Positions 1 through 5,408 of a stretch of DNA of 5,820 bases are shown piece by piece. This DNA comes from Ruminococcus sp. AF46-10NS (GTDB taxonomy: Bacteria > Bacillota > Clostridia > Lachnospirales > Lachnospiraceae). The notes beneath the pieces were generated by a model. The model saw only the letters and a list, made by a program, of their open reading frames with translations, searched no databases and was not told where the DNA came from. Numbering within the stretch: the first letter of the stretch is position 1; each line of letters starts with the position of its first letter. The DNA is taken from the NCBI RefSeq assembly GCF_003474435.1, contig NZ_QRNF01000079.1, positions 1-5,820 on the forward strand, written 5' to 3'. The position numbers were made by a program, and so were the translations under genes.

Positions 1-51
1 ACAATTTTATTTTGAGTTATGCATATAATATCAATGTATAAGTCCGCTTTT

Positions 52-83
52 TGTAGCGACACTATTTTACTAATGCCGCTACA
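52..83. repeat. Imperfect inverted repeat downstream of radC
   Basis: Perfect 7-bp arms TGTAGCG (52-58) and CGCTACA (77-83). Further pairs inside (60-61 with 74-75, 63-64 with 71-72) are interrupted by two mismatches and leave a 6-nt AT-rich loop. It lies in the gene-free 125 bp after the radC-like stop. Neither strand has a T-tract directly after the stem, so it does not look like an intrinsic terminator. A protein-binding dyad or an RNA 3'-end hairpin is possible. Nothing else was recognised in 1-125. Confidence 0.5.
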
Positions 84-125
84 TGAAATATTACAATAAA
101 TAAAAACTTCTAATTCTTTTTTCTT

Positions 126-599
126 CTATCTCTCCCAATCCATCCTTCCTGTCACATTCAACATCTTTTCTTCTCGGAAGCTGAGCATCTTTCCATTAGT
201 TCCACCGACAATGATATGATCCAGCAATTCTATCCCCAGTAGCTGTCCGCACTTCTGCAGCTTTCTCGTAACAATCATATCCTCTTTTGACGGTTTCACA
301 TTGCCACTGGGATGATTATGAAGTCCAATGATTGCAGAAGCATTTGCCAGAATACTGCTCTTAAAAACTTCTCTGGGAATTACCAAGGATGCATTGATTG
401 TTCCAACACTGACCAGATTCATATTGATTACCTGTCCATTATTTTTCATATTCAGGATGCAAAATACTTCTCTGTCATATTGCGATAACTCCTTCGCCAT
501 CAATTCTACAACAGCCTGTGGACTGTCCAACGTCTGCTCACTATAAAGAGACGGCTCTTTTACCAGACGGATATTCACAACTTCCAATTCATTCTCCAT
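126..599 (-). CDS. radC: RadC-like JAB/JAMM domain protein, short mobile-element form
   Basis: 157-aa protein with the RadC/JAB metalloprotease-like fold. The JAMM zinc site is complete: E44, then H94-N-H96-P-S-G, S104 and D107 (HxHPSG...SxxD). It lacks the N-terminal helix-hairpin-helix region of chromosomal RadC (about 225 aa). This short form is typical of plasmids, phages and integrative elements. Despite the name, a DNA repair role is unproven for the family; the motif predicts a Zn-dependent hydrolase (peptidase or isopeptidase-like), with substrate unknown. The ATG at 599-597 has an AAAAGGAG SD at 609-616, 9 nt away and lying inside the upstream 41-aa ORF, whose stop it overlaps. It is the last gene of the minus-strand run in this window. 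The family call is secure; the symbol is by family only. Confidence 0.88.
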   Translation of the reverse strand: MENELEVVNIRLVKEPSLYSEQTLDSPQAVVELMAKELSQYDREVFCILNMKNNGQVINMNLVSVGTINASLVIPREVFKSSILANASAIIGLHNHPSGNVKPSKEDMIVTRKLQKCGQLLGIELLDHIIVGGTNGKMLSFREEKMLNVTGRMDWER

Positions 600-714
600 C
601 CTTCTGATCTCCTTTTGGAAATTCTACAACCAAAAAAATATTACTCTCTGAAGATTCCACATATGATTTCAATTGTGATAATGTCATTTCCAAATATTTA
701 GGTTGTTCCACCAT
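589..714 (-). CDS. Small conserved-looking ORF, 41 aa, function unknown
   Basis: The frame 714-589 reads ATG GTG GAA CAA CCT ... GGA GAA TGA and encodes 41 aa beginning MVEQPKYLEMTLSQLKSYV. The case for a real gene is its context: an excellent SD, AAAGGAG at 721-727, sits 6 nt before the ATG. The start overlaps the end of the 104-aa gene (stop 698-700) and the stop (589-591) overlaps the radC-like start, giving a tightly coupled series. The peptide has a charged amphipathic N-terminal half followed by a hydrophobic strand-like IFLVVEF and an acidic/basic tail. There is no signal peptide or membrane segment. No family was recognised. It could alternatively be only a translational coupler that loads ribosomes for radC. 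Confidence 0.62.
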   Translation of the reverse strand: MVEQPKYLEMTLSQLKSYVESSESNIFLVVEFPKGDQKDGE

Positions 715-1012
715 AATCTGCTCCTTTCGTTTCTTCCTTTACTTCTTTTTTTCCTGACAAATAGCTTATCACTTTGTTTGCCTTAATGCTTTTCTGCAGC
801 TCACTGATAATGCACAGATCTGCTACATTCACTCCCGGCAAAGCAAGCATTTCATCCATCGCCATATTGACAATCTCTTTTTCCGTTCCGTATCCGGCAT
901 CAAATAAACGCTGTAATACTTTTATTGCTTTCTGATTTTTTCCCATTTCATCATCAAAGGGCAGCTTATCGCCGCCCTCTGTTTTACTCCTCCTCTTCTT
1001 TCTTTTCTTCAA
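698..1012 (-). CDS. Small basic/acidic protein with helix-hairpin-helix-like core, 104 aa
   Basis: The ORF encodes up to 104 aa. After a Lys/Arg-rich start (residues 1-10) it has a KLPFDDE segment (16-22). Residues 34-80 follow the pattern L-x-x-A-G-y-x-T-x-x-E-I-x-x-M...L-x-x-P-G-V-x-x-x-D-x-x-x-I. That resembles the HhH / RNA polymerase alpha-CTD-like nucleic-acid-binding fold, with LPGV as the hairpin; this is inference from pattern only. The tail (85-104) is charged and Gly-rich. The start is uncertain. The most upstream possibility is TTG at 1012-1010, just after an in-frame TAG and overlapping the adhesin gene by 29 bp, but its SD is poor. The first ATG (946-944) also lacks an SD and would drop KLPFDDE. 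A GAGGAGGAG tract spans the end of the adhesin gene and may promote reinitiation. It overlaps the 41-aa ORF downstream. Function unknown. Confidence 0.68.
   Translation of the reverse strand: MKKRKKRRSKTEGGDKLPFDDEMGKNQKAIKVLQRLFDAGYGTEKEIVNMAMDEMLALPGVNVADLCIISELQKSIKANKVISYLSGKKEVKEETKGADYGGTT
721..727 (-). promoter_or_regulatory. Shine-Dalgarno of the 41-aa ORF
   Basis: AAAGGAG on the minus strand, 6 nt from the ATG at 714-712. It lies inside the 3' end of the 104-aa gene. Its quality and spacing are the main reason for calling the 41-aa ORF a gene. Confidence 0.7.
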
Positions 1013-3368
1013 TTCCTAATCTCTTAACCTGTTTCTTTTTATTCCAGATACGAACTCCTATGATTCCGGCTGCTGATAATACCAGAATGGCTATCCATAA
1101 AATTGTATTTGCAGTGTCTCCTGTTTTCGGAGGGTTACTGGTTTTTGTAGTAGTACCCGGTGTCTCTGGGGTTGGTGTTTTCGGTACTTCTTTGATGGTT
1201 ACAGTCTGACCTTCATCGTTGATTTCCTTATGCTCTGTTACCTTTTTCGGTTCTTCCAGATTTGTTATATCATACAGTTCTTCAAAGGTTACAAGCTGTT
1301 TTCTTCCAAGAGTGCTGCCATCGAAAGTAAACTCAATCTGCACTTCCATGTTTTCCTTGTCCGCTGTAAATTCATAATCATTGGTAACTTCTTTGCCATC
1401 AATGATCAGCTTTGCATTTTCTTCCTTAATCATCTGCCAACCAGACAATTTATACTTTGTACCGATTTCCAATCCTTCTAATGTAACTGTATCCACAATC
1501 GTCAGATCTTTTCCGGCTTCAATTTCTTTCTTACCGTTCTTATCTGTCACTACGATATGGCTCTCTCCGGTTGTTTTACTTGTAATCTTAAAAGGAACAT
1601 TTGCAAGCCTCTTATGTGTACCTGCTCCAATCTTTACTCCTTCTAAATCTCCACGTTTAATCTGGTTGTAAATGGAATGGCTTTCGTCTGTTAAATCTAC
1701 GATTTTTCCATTTTCCGTAATCGAAAATTCAATCGCTTTTGCCCCGTCAGTCAGATAACCTTCCGGTGCTTTGGTTTCTTCCAGTTTGTATTTACCATAC
1801 GGAAGTAAATCTGTCGTCGTTGTTGCAATTCCGTCAATCCCTGTCTGAATCGTCTTAACTGTCTCGTTCTTTTTGTATAGCTTTCCTTCTACCAGAACCG
1901 AATTTTCGTTCAAAGAAATAATTGCAAATGCAGTATCTTTTAATGTGGCACTTCCCTGTGCTTTGGTATCTTTTGTCTCTAAATCACGTTTCTGAATCTT
2001 CACACCACCTCGGATTACCTGGTCAGATACGGAATACTGGTTGCTTCCGGAAAGAACTGCAAGTTCTCCGTCCTCTGTGATCTGTGTCAAATACATTCCT
2101 TTTATCTGTTCTGTACTGTCTCCTGCCTGCATATAAGCTCCGTCCAGTAAATATCCGTCTGGTGCTTTTGTCTCCTCAACAGTCAGTGTTCCAAGTGGTA
2201 ATACGCTTTTTTCATTCTGAATGTAAAATGCATCTCCCGATACTTTGTAAGCATCTGACATTTTTGTCACATAACGAATACTTCCGTCACTGCTCTTTTC
2301 TGCCACCGTTTTTGTAACCCAGGTACGTATTGCTTTCTCTGGTAAGTTATCTTTTGTATAAAATCCGTCATAATAATGCCAGGTAAACTCTGCTCCTGAC
2401 AGTGCTGCATTTCCCTGTGCGGTTGCTTTTCCTGTCTCCATATCAATCTTGAACAGATCTACCAATCTCTCTGTTACTTTCGGAACATCGGAAACATTTA
2501 ATACGGCTGTCTTTCCGGCTTCAACTTTCAGACTGCGTGCTGTCGTATCCAGCTTATATCCTTTCGGTGCAGAAAGCTCTTTGATATAAACAGTCCCTGC
2601 AGTCACTTCAACTTCATTCGTATCGCCATTTTCATTTGTTGTAAGTGTTCCAATCTGATTACTACAATTCTGGTCTAAAAATATGCCAAAGGTTGCTCCA
2701 ACAATGGAATACATCGCATTTCCATTTGTGACAATCTCATTTGCAGTTGTCTTTTTTACCTTCGCATTTCCGACATTCAGTTCTGCCCAAAACTGTCCAA
2801 GATCCTGTCCTTCACCAGTATAGATATATCCGCCACATTTATAGCGACCTTTGTTTGCCTGTACAAATGCTCTCGCTCCTGCATACACTTCATTCTGAAT
2901 ATCCTGTGAAATCTCAGAATATGCAGCTCTGACATTATCGCACTTCCAGCCCAACTGTTCACTGAGTCTCTGCCATACTACACACTGTTCCAGCAGATAT
3001 CCCTGATTTGCATTCAGGTTACTATGACTGCCTCTATACTGCTTTACATACTCCAGTGACAATGCCACATCTTCGATCTGTGCAGCACTCATGCTAGCAC
3101 TTGCATCGTGTCTAGTTTTATACCCATTTTTGAATCCGGTGTTAATATCTACACAATAGGCGGTTTCGCCCTCTACTCGCATGTGACCTTCATTGAATGT
3201 AGAATGAATGGTTCCATCATTCATCACATGTTCAATATATCCGACTCTCTCTGAGGATTCCGTCCAATACTGTGTTTCCGCTGCCTGAACTGTTGAAATC
3301 GGTAATGCGGTTAAAATCGTGGTCAGGGCAAGAATCCCTGTACACACTCGTTTCCATATCTTCTTCAT
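984..3368 (-). CDS. Sortase-anchored TIE-type adhesin (thioester, isopeptide and ester-bond domains)
   Basis: 794-aa surface protein. Residues 1-30 are a Sec signal peptide (KKxxKR, hydrophobic core, cleavage near VQA-A). Residues ~31-200 form a thioester-domain-like region with C72 (AYCVD) and Q128 (QCVVW) as the likely Cys-Gln thioester pair, able to bind host or partner amines covalently. Three CnaB/SpaA-type domains follow, each ending in an E-box: KELSAPKGY (E264), EETKAPDGY (E399) and EETKAPEGY (E531). Candidate isopeptide lysines are K205/K206, K307 and K460; partners are D294, D449 and N568. Residues 571-612 are a shortened fourth SpaA-like part, then a VaFE/ester-bond domain with T627 (VDTV), FEEL at 695-698 and H713/Q721 (DEGQTV). 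The anchor is NPPKTG (745-750), a membrane helix (~755-775), a KKK stop and an unusual acidic tail EEKKEEEE. The SD is AAAGGAA at 3378-3384, 9 nt from ATG. Likely role: adhesion or cell-cell contact for the element's host; ligand unknown. Confidence 0.9.
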   Translation of the reverse strand: MKKIWKRVCTGILALTTILTALPISTVQAAETQYWTESSERVGYIEHVMNDGTIHSTFNEGHMRVEGETAYCVDINTGFKNGYKTRHDASASMSAAQIEDVALSLEYVKQYRGSHSNLNANQGYLLEQCVVWQRLSEQLGWKCDNVRAAYSEISQDIQNEVYAGARAFVQANKGRYKCGGYIYTGEGQDLGQFWAELNVGNAKVKKTTANEIVTNGNAMYSIVGATFGIFLDQNCSNQIGTLTTNENGDTNEVEVTAGTVYIKELSAPKGYKLDTTARSLKVEAGKTAVLNVSDVPKVTERLVDLFKIDMETGKATAQGNAALSGAEFTWHYYDGFYTKDNLPEKAIRTWVTKTVAEKSSDGSIRYVTKMSDAYKVSGDAFYIQNEKSVLPLGTLTVEETKAPDGYLLDGAYMQAGDSTEQIKGMYLTQITEDGELAVLSGSNQYSVSDQVIRGGVKIQKRDLETKDTKAQGSATLKDTAFAIISLNENSVLVEGKLYKKNETVKTIQTGIDGIATTTTDLLPYGKYKLEETKAPEGYLTDGAKAIEFSITENGKIVDLTDESHSIYNQIKRGDLEGVKIGAGTHKRLANVPFKITSKTTGESHIVVTDKNGKKEIEAGKDLTIVDTVTLEGLEIGTKYKLSGWQMIKEENAKLIIDGKEVTNDYEFTADKENMEVQIEFTFDGSTLGRKQLVTFEELYDITNLEEPKKVTEHKEINDEGQTVTIKEVPKTPTPETPGTTTKTSNPPKTGDTANTILWIAILVLSAAGIIGVRIWNKKKQVKRLGIEEKKEEEE

Positions 3369-3394
3369 TTTCTACAATTCCTTTCTTTTCAATC

Positions 3395-3421
3395 AAAAAA
3401 AGACGTCCGTCTGGAACGCCT
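3395..3421 (-). terminator. Intrinsic terminator or attenuator in front of the adhesin gene
   Basis: Minus strand reads A-GGCG-T-TCC, loop AGAC, GGA-CGTC-T, then a run of T. The GC-rich 8-bp stem has one bulged T and one G-U pair and is followed by seven T in all (3395-3401). The T-run is 26 bp upstream of the adhesin ATG and 10 bp from its SD, leaving no room for a promoter in between. Transcripts for the adhesin must therefore read through it. It either ends parB messages with leakage or acts as a regulated attenuator. Confidence 0.7.
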
Positions 3422-3453
3422 GCTGTTGCTTTATGCTGTTTGCTTCCTGCTGT
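3421..3453. repeat. Triple TGCTGT repeat next to the terminator
   Basis: TGCTGT occurs at 3421-3426, 3434-3439 and 3448-3453 (13 and 14 bp periods). The first two copies extend to TGCTGTTGCTT and TGCTGTTTGCTT. It adjoins the terminator stem. A protein-binding array or chance low-complexity sequence are both possible. Confidence 0.4.
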
Positions 3454-3465
3454 CATGCAGGGTAT

Positions 3466-3500
3466 GGGAATCTCTGCCTGCCGAAAGAGAAGATGTTCCC
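3466..3500 (-). other. Bulged stem-loop in the parB-adhesin gap
   Basis: GGGAA (3466-3470) pairs with TTCCC (3496-3500) and TCTCT (3471-3475) with AGAGA (3486-3490). The result is 10 bp of stem with a 5-nt bulge on one side only (3491-3495) and a 10-nt loop. Coordinates and pairing were read directly. An RNA role in a leader is inference. Confidence 0.42.
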
Positions 3501-3520
3501 GGCTCCTTATTGTCTTTTCG

Positions 3521-3539
3521 GCTGGTAATCTGCTGGTAA
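3521..3539. repeat. Phased direct repeat GCTGGTAA x2
   Basis: Two exact 8-bp copies of GCTGGTAA at 3521-3528 and 3532-3539, separated by TCT. The period is 11 bp, close to one helical turn. That spacing suits a dimeric DNA-binding protein or a short iteron-like site. It lies 7 bp from the G-quadruplex motif. Confidence 0.48.
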
Positions 3540-3545
3540 ACCAAA

Positions 3546-3566
3546 GGGGTAGGGTGTGGGGAGGGG
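3546..3566 (+). other. G-quadruplex motif
   Basis: The plus strand carries four G-tracts with short loops: GGGG-TA-GGG-TGT-GGGG-A-GGGG. This fits the standard G3+N1-7 rule. The G-rich strand is the template for the minus-strand genes, so a folded structure would form behind or against RNA polymerase, or in single-stranded DNA during transfer or replication. The minus strand is a C-rich tract. Function not shown. Confidence 0.6.
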
Positions 3567-3633
3567 AAAACAGAAATAGGCTGATTTCTCATTGCCCCCC
3601 AACGGATAGACTTCTCCCTTGGTGTCAAATTGC

Positions 3634-4569
3634 CTATCGTTCCCTGCTTTTTTCCCGTCTTCGGTATAATTCCAGTGCTTTGATAATGGTTTCTTCCATT
3701 TTCTGCTGTGAAGTTCCCGAGGGAAAGTATTTTTTCAGTCGGTTCTTCGGGATTTTCCACTGCTCTACCTGATTTGGCTTTTCTTCTGCCATAATTGACA
3801 GCAAAACATCTTCATTCAACCTTCCCTCTGCTGAAAATTTGCGGATTTTAATAGCCTGTGCATGACTTGGGGTACAAGCCTCCGACTCCATGATGTCGTA
3901 CAATATCTCCTGTTCCTCTTTCGGCAAATAAGACAGTTCCACCGCCGGACGCATAGAAATCTTTTTGTCATCGACCATTTCAAGGATTTCCGGGATAAGT
4001 TCCGTAAGGCGGATATAGCGACGGATTTGGTCTTGGCTTTCTCCAACTTGTTCACCTAATATTTCTCTTGAAGTTTTACCTTTAAACTTCTGTGCCAGTG
4101 GCACAGAAGTCAAATCTCTTCTCTGTCCCTGTCTCTTCATAGCATCTAGCTTCATTTTATATGCAAATGCCTTTTCGGATGGTAATATTTCTTCTCGCTG
4201 AAGATTACTGTCAACCATAACAATGACTGCTTGGTCATCACTAAGATTTCTTACAATACATGGCATTGTCTCTTTTCCTGCCAATTCACTTGCCATTTTT
4301 CTACGGTGTCCAGAAATCATTTCATACCCGCCTGTTGGCTTTTCCCTGACAAGTGCTGGGACTAATACGCCATGGTCACGCACGCTTTCGATAGTTTCCA
4401 ACATCTTATCATCCATTTTTACCTTAAACGGATGATTCGGGAAATCTGTAATTTCATAAATAGAAATATCTTTTACATATTCCTGATTCTTCTGGTCTCT
4501 TTCTTCCTGCGTCGTAAAAAGGTCATCTACTGAGGGAAGATTCATGCTTATTTCTCTGCTTTTCGCCAC
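3634..4569 (-). CDS. parB: ParB/Spo0J-family partition protein
   Basis: 311-aa centromere-binding, CTP-switch-type protein. Residues ~34-130 are the ParB N-terminal domain, with GHRRKMASELAG at 87-98 (the GERRxxA box) and NLQREEI at 122-128 (the ENxxR box). Residues ~165-245 are the KorB/Spo0J-like helix-turn-helix part (TSREILGEQVGESQDQIRRYIRL...). The basic C-terminus (~270-311, ending RRREKSRER) would serve dimerisation or DNA contact. The GTG start at 4569 is chosen because GGGAGGTGAT lies just upstream; the ATG at codon 9 has no SD. It overlaps parA by 47 bp, so translation is probably coupled. The sequence around TSVPLAQK (154-161) is encoded by a perfect DNA palindrome. The type is that of integrative elements and plasmids rather than chromosomal Spo0J next to soj, judging from context. 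Confidence 0.93.
   Translation of the reverse strand: MAKSREISMNLPSVDDLFTTQEERDQKNQEYVKDISIYEITDFPNHPFKVKMDDKMLETIESVRDHGVLVPALVREKPTGGYEMISGHRRKMASELAGKETMPCIVRNLSDDQAVIVMVDSNLQREEILPSEKAFAYKMKLDAMKRQGQRRDLTSVPLAQKFKGKTSREILGEQVGESQDQIRRYIRLTELIPEILEMVDDKKISMRPAVELSYLPKEEQEILYDIMESEACTPSHAQAIKIRKFSAEGRLNEDVLLSIMAEEKPNQVEQWKIPKNRLKKYFPSGTSQQKMEETIIKALELYRRREKSRER
4086..4110. repeat. Perfect 11-bp inverted repeat inside parB
   Basis: ACTTCTGTGCC (4086-4096), spacer AGT, GGCACAGAAGT (4100-4110), with no mismatch. It encodes parB codons ~153-161 (TSVPLAQK). Its length, perfection and location in a ParB gene make it a candidate ParB-binding (parS-like) site or operator. It does not match the Bacillus parS core TGTTTCACGTGAAACA. 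A strong mRNA hairpin is the other reading. Confidence 0.6.
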
Positions 4570-5350
4570 ACTGAATCACCTCCCTCGTAAATTCTGCATA
4601 CGCCTTTGCAACAGTTCCATTCTTGTCATACTCATAAATGCTCTGTCCTGCTGCACTGCTTTCTGCTGCTGTGATAGCCACTGGAATAACAGTTTTGAAA
4701 ATTCTGATATGCTTTCCATAATTTTCTCTAAGGCTATCCTCTGTTGTTCTTGCAAGTTTTGTCCTCATATCTGCAAGTGTCAGTAAGACTCCATCAATCT
4801 TCAGATTGGGATTTAACTGTCTCTGTACCTTACCGATTGTTTTCATTAACTGTGTCATGGCTTTTAGTGGAAGATAATGAGCCTGCACCGGAACAATTAC
4901 ACTGTCTGCGGCAGCTAATGCATTGATCGTCAGCATACCAAGACTAGGCATACAATCAATCAGGATATAATCATAATCCTTTTTCAAATCTGCCAGATAC
5001 AGCTTTAGTGTCTGCTCTCTGCTCATGGCATTTACCAGGGAGATTTCCATGCCCGATAATTCAATGTTGGTCGGAATAATGTCTACTCCTTCTTTATGGT
5101 GTAAAATGCCTTCATTGTACACAAATGGTTCATCTTGTAGTATTTTCTTCATTTGTGTATCCAACGTAATCGGAAGATCATCTGCATCAGTCCATCCTAA
5201 TGCGGTTGTTAAGTCTCCCTGCGGATCAGCATCGACCAATAATACTTTTCGCCCCTGATGTGCAAGACCGATTCCCAGATTTAATGTCGTTGTGGTCTTA
5301 GCTGTTCCTCCCTTCTGATTTGCAAGGGCGATAACTTTACACTTGGTCAT
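4523..5350 (-). CDS. parA: ParA-family partition ATPase
   Basis: 275-aa MinD/ParA ATPase that would work with the adjacent ParB to place or retain the element's DNA. The deviant Walker A motif is KGGTAKTT (13-20), with the signature lysine K13 and the P-loop K18. Walker A' is DADPQG (40-45), and Walker B is ILIDC ending near D132. It is full length for the small ParA/Soj type without an N-terminal DNA-binding extension, so it probably does not bind its operator by an HTH. The start is ATG 5350, because AAGGAGG sits 7 nt upstream; the frame stays open to a TTG at 5386 but that has no SD and runs into a hairpin. It overlaps parB by 47 bp. No convincing promoter was found in the 126 bp upstream, although two hairpins lie there. 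Confidence 0.95.
   Translation of the reverse strand: MTKCKVIALANQKGGTAKTTTTLNLGIGLAHQGRKVLLVDADPQGDLTTALGWTDADDLPITLDTQMKKILQDEPFVYNEGILHHKEGVDIIPTNIELSGMEISLVNAMSREQTLKLYLADLKKDYDYILIDCMPSLGMLTINALAAADSVIVPVQAHYLPLKAMTQLMKTIGKVQRQLNPNLKIDGVLLTLADMRTKLARTTEDSLRENYGKHIRIFKTVIPVAITAAESSAAGQSIYEYDKNGTVAKAYAEFTREVIQCGEKQRNKHESSLSR
4575..4584 (-). promoter_or_regulatory. Strong SD that sets the GTG start of parB
   Basis: GGGAGGTGAT on the minus strand, within the 3' end of parA, 5 nt from the GTG at 4569-4567. It is nearly complementary to the 16S rRNA tail. The ATG eight codons later has no such site. Confidence 0.75.
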
Positions 5351-5357
5351 ATGGTTT

Positions 5358-5364
5358 CCTCCTT
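5358..5364 (-). promoter_or_regulatory. SD that sets the parA start
   Basis: AAGGAGG on the minus strand, 7 nt before ATG 5350-5348. It rules in this start over the longer TTG-initiated form from 5386. Confidence 0.8.
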
Positions 5365-5378
5365 CCTTGAAAAATTTA

Positions 5379-5408
5379 ATAGCCAATCCTTTTTACAGGA
5401 CTGGCTAT
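5379..5408 (-). other. 12-bp hairpin upstream of parA
   Basis: Minus strand ATAGCCAGTCCT, loop GTAAAA, AGGATTGGCTAT. Eleven Watson-Crick pairs plus one G-U pair form in minus-strand RNA, whereas plus-strand RNA would have an A/C mismatch, so the structure favours the direction of parA. TTAAATTTTTC follows, a weak T-tract offset by several bases. It could be a leaky terminator, an mRNA 5' stabiliser or an operator for ParA/ParB autoregulation. Confidence 0.6.

Larger units (their letters stand above)
3369..3633 (-). other. 265-bp gene-free structured region between parB and the adhesin gene
   Basis: No gene with a credible start was found here. In transcription order it contains: a TTGACA hexamer (3628-3623) without a matching -10; a GGGGGG run; a small hairpin AGAAAT/ATTTCT (3572-3589); the G-quadruplex motif; the 11-bp-phased repeat; the bulged stem-loop; the TGCTGT triple; the terminator hairpin; and the adhesin SD. 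The density of structure suggests a leader RNA with attenuation, or a DNA site for partition or transfer. Which of these it is cannot be decided from sequence alone. Confidence 0.5.

Noticed and set aside
1..29. TATAAT at 24-29 on the plus strand as a promoter
   Set aside because: There is no acceptable -35 at the right distance and the region is AT-rich, where such hexamers occur by chance. The window edge prevents a fuller check.
1450..2770. Repeated domain segments in the adhesin as DNA repeats or a CRISPR-like array
   Set aside because: The similarity is at protein level (xEETKAPxGYL E-boxes), in diverged SpaA domains. There are no regular short repeats with spacers.
3232..3456. 74-aa minus-strand ORF across the adhesin start
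   Set aside because: It overlaps the terminator and the signal-peptide coding region in another frame, and has no SD or recognisable content.
3431..3592. 53-aa minus-strand ORF (MRNQPISVFPSPHP...) in the parB-adhesin gap
   Set aside because: It has no usable SD before its ATG, and its composition follows the C-rich tract and repeats in the DNA. It is better read as non-coding structured sequence, though comparison of relatives could revive it.
3600..3628. Possible promoter with TTGACA at 3628-3623 (minus strand)
   Set aside because: At 16-18 bp spacing the -10 position is GC-rich (CCGTTG) with no TATAAT-like hexamer.
3272..3772. 166-aa plus-strand ORF opposite parB end, the gap and the adhesin start
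   Set aside because: Antisense to three well-supported features, rich in Cys/Ser/Phe as expected of a shadow frame, and with no recognisable domain.
5351..5386. 12-residue N-terminal extension of ParA from a TTG at 5386
   Set aside because: It lacks an SD and would be encoded by part of a hairpin. The ATG at 5350 has AAGGAGG at ideal spacing and gives the normal ParA N-terminus.
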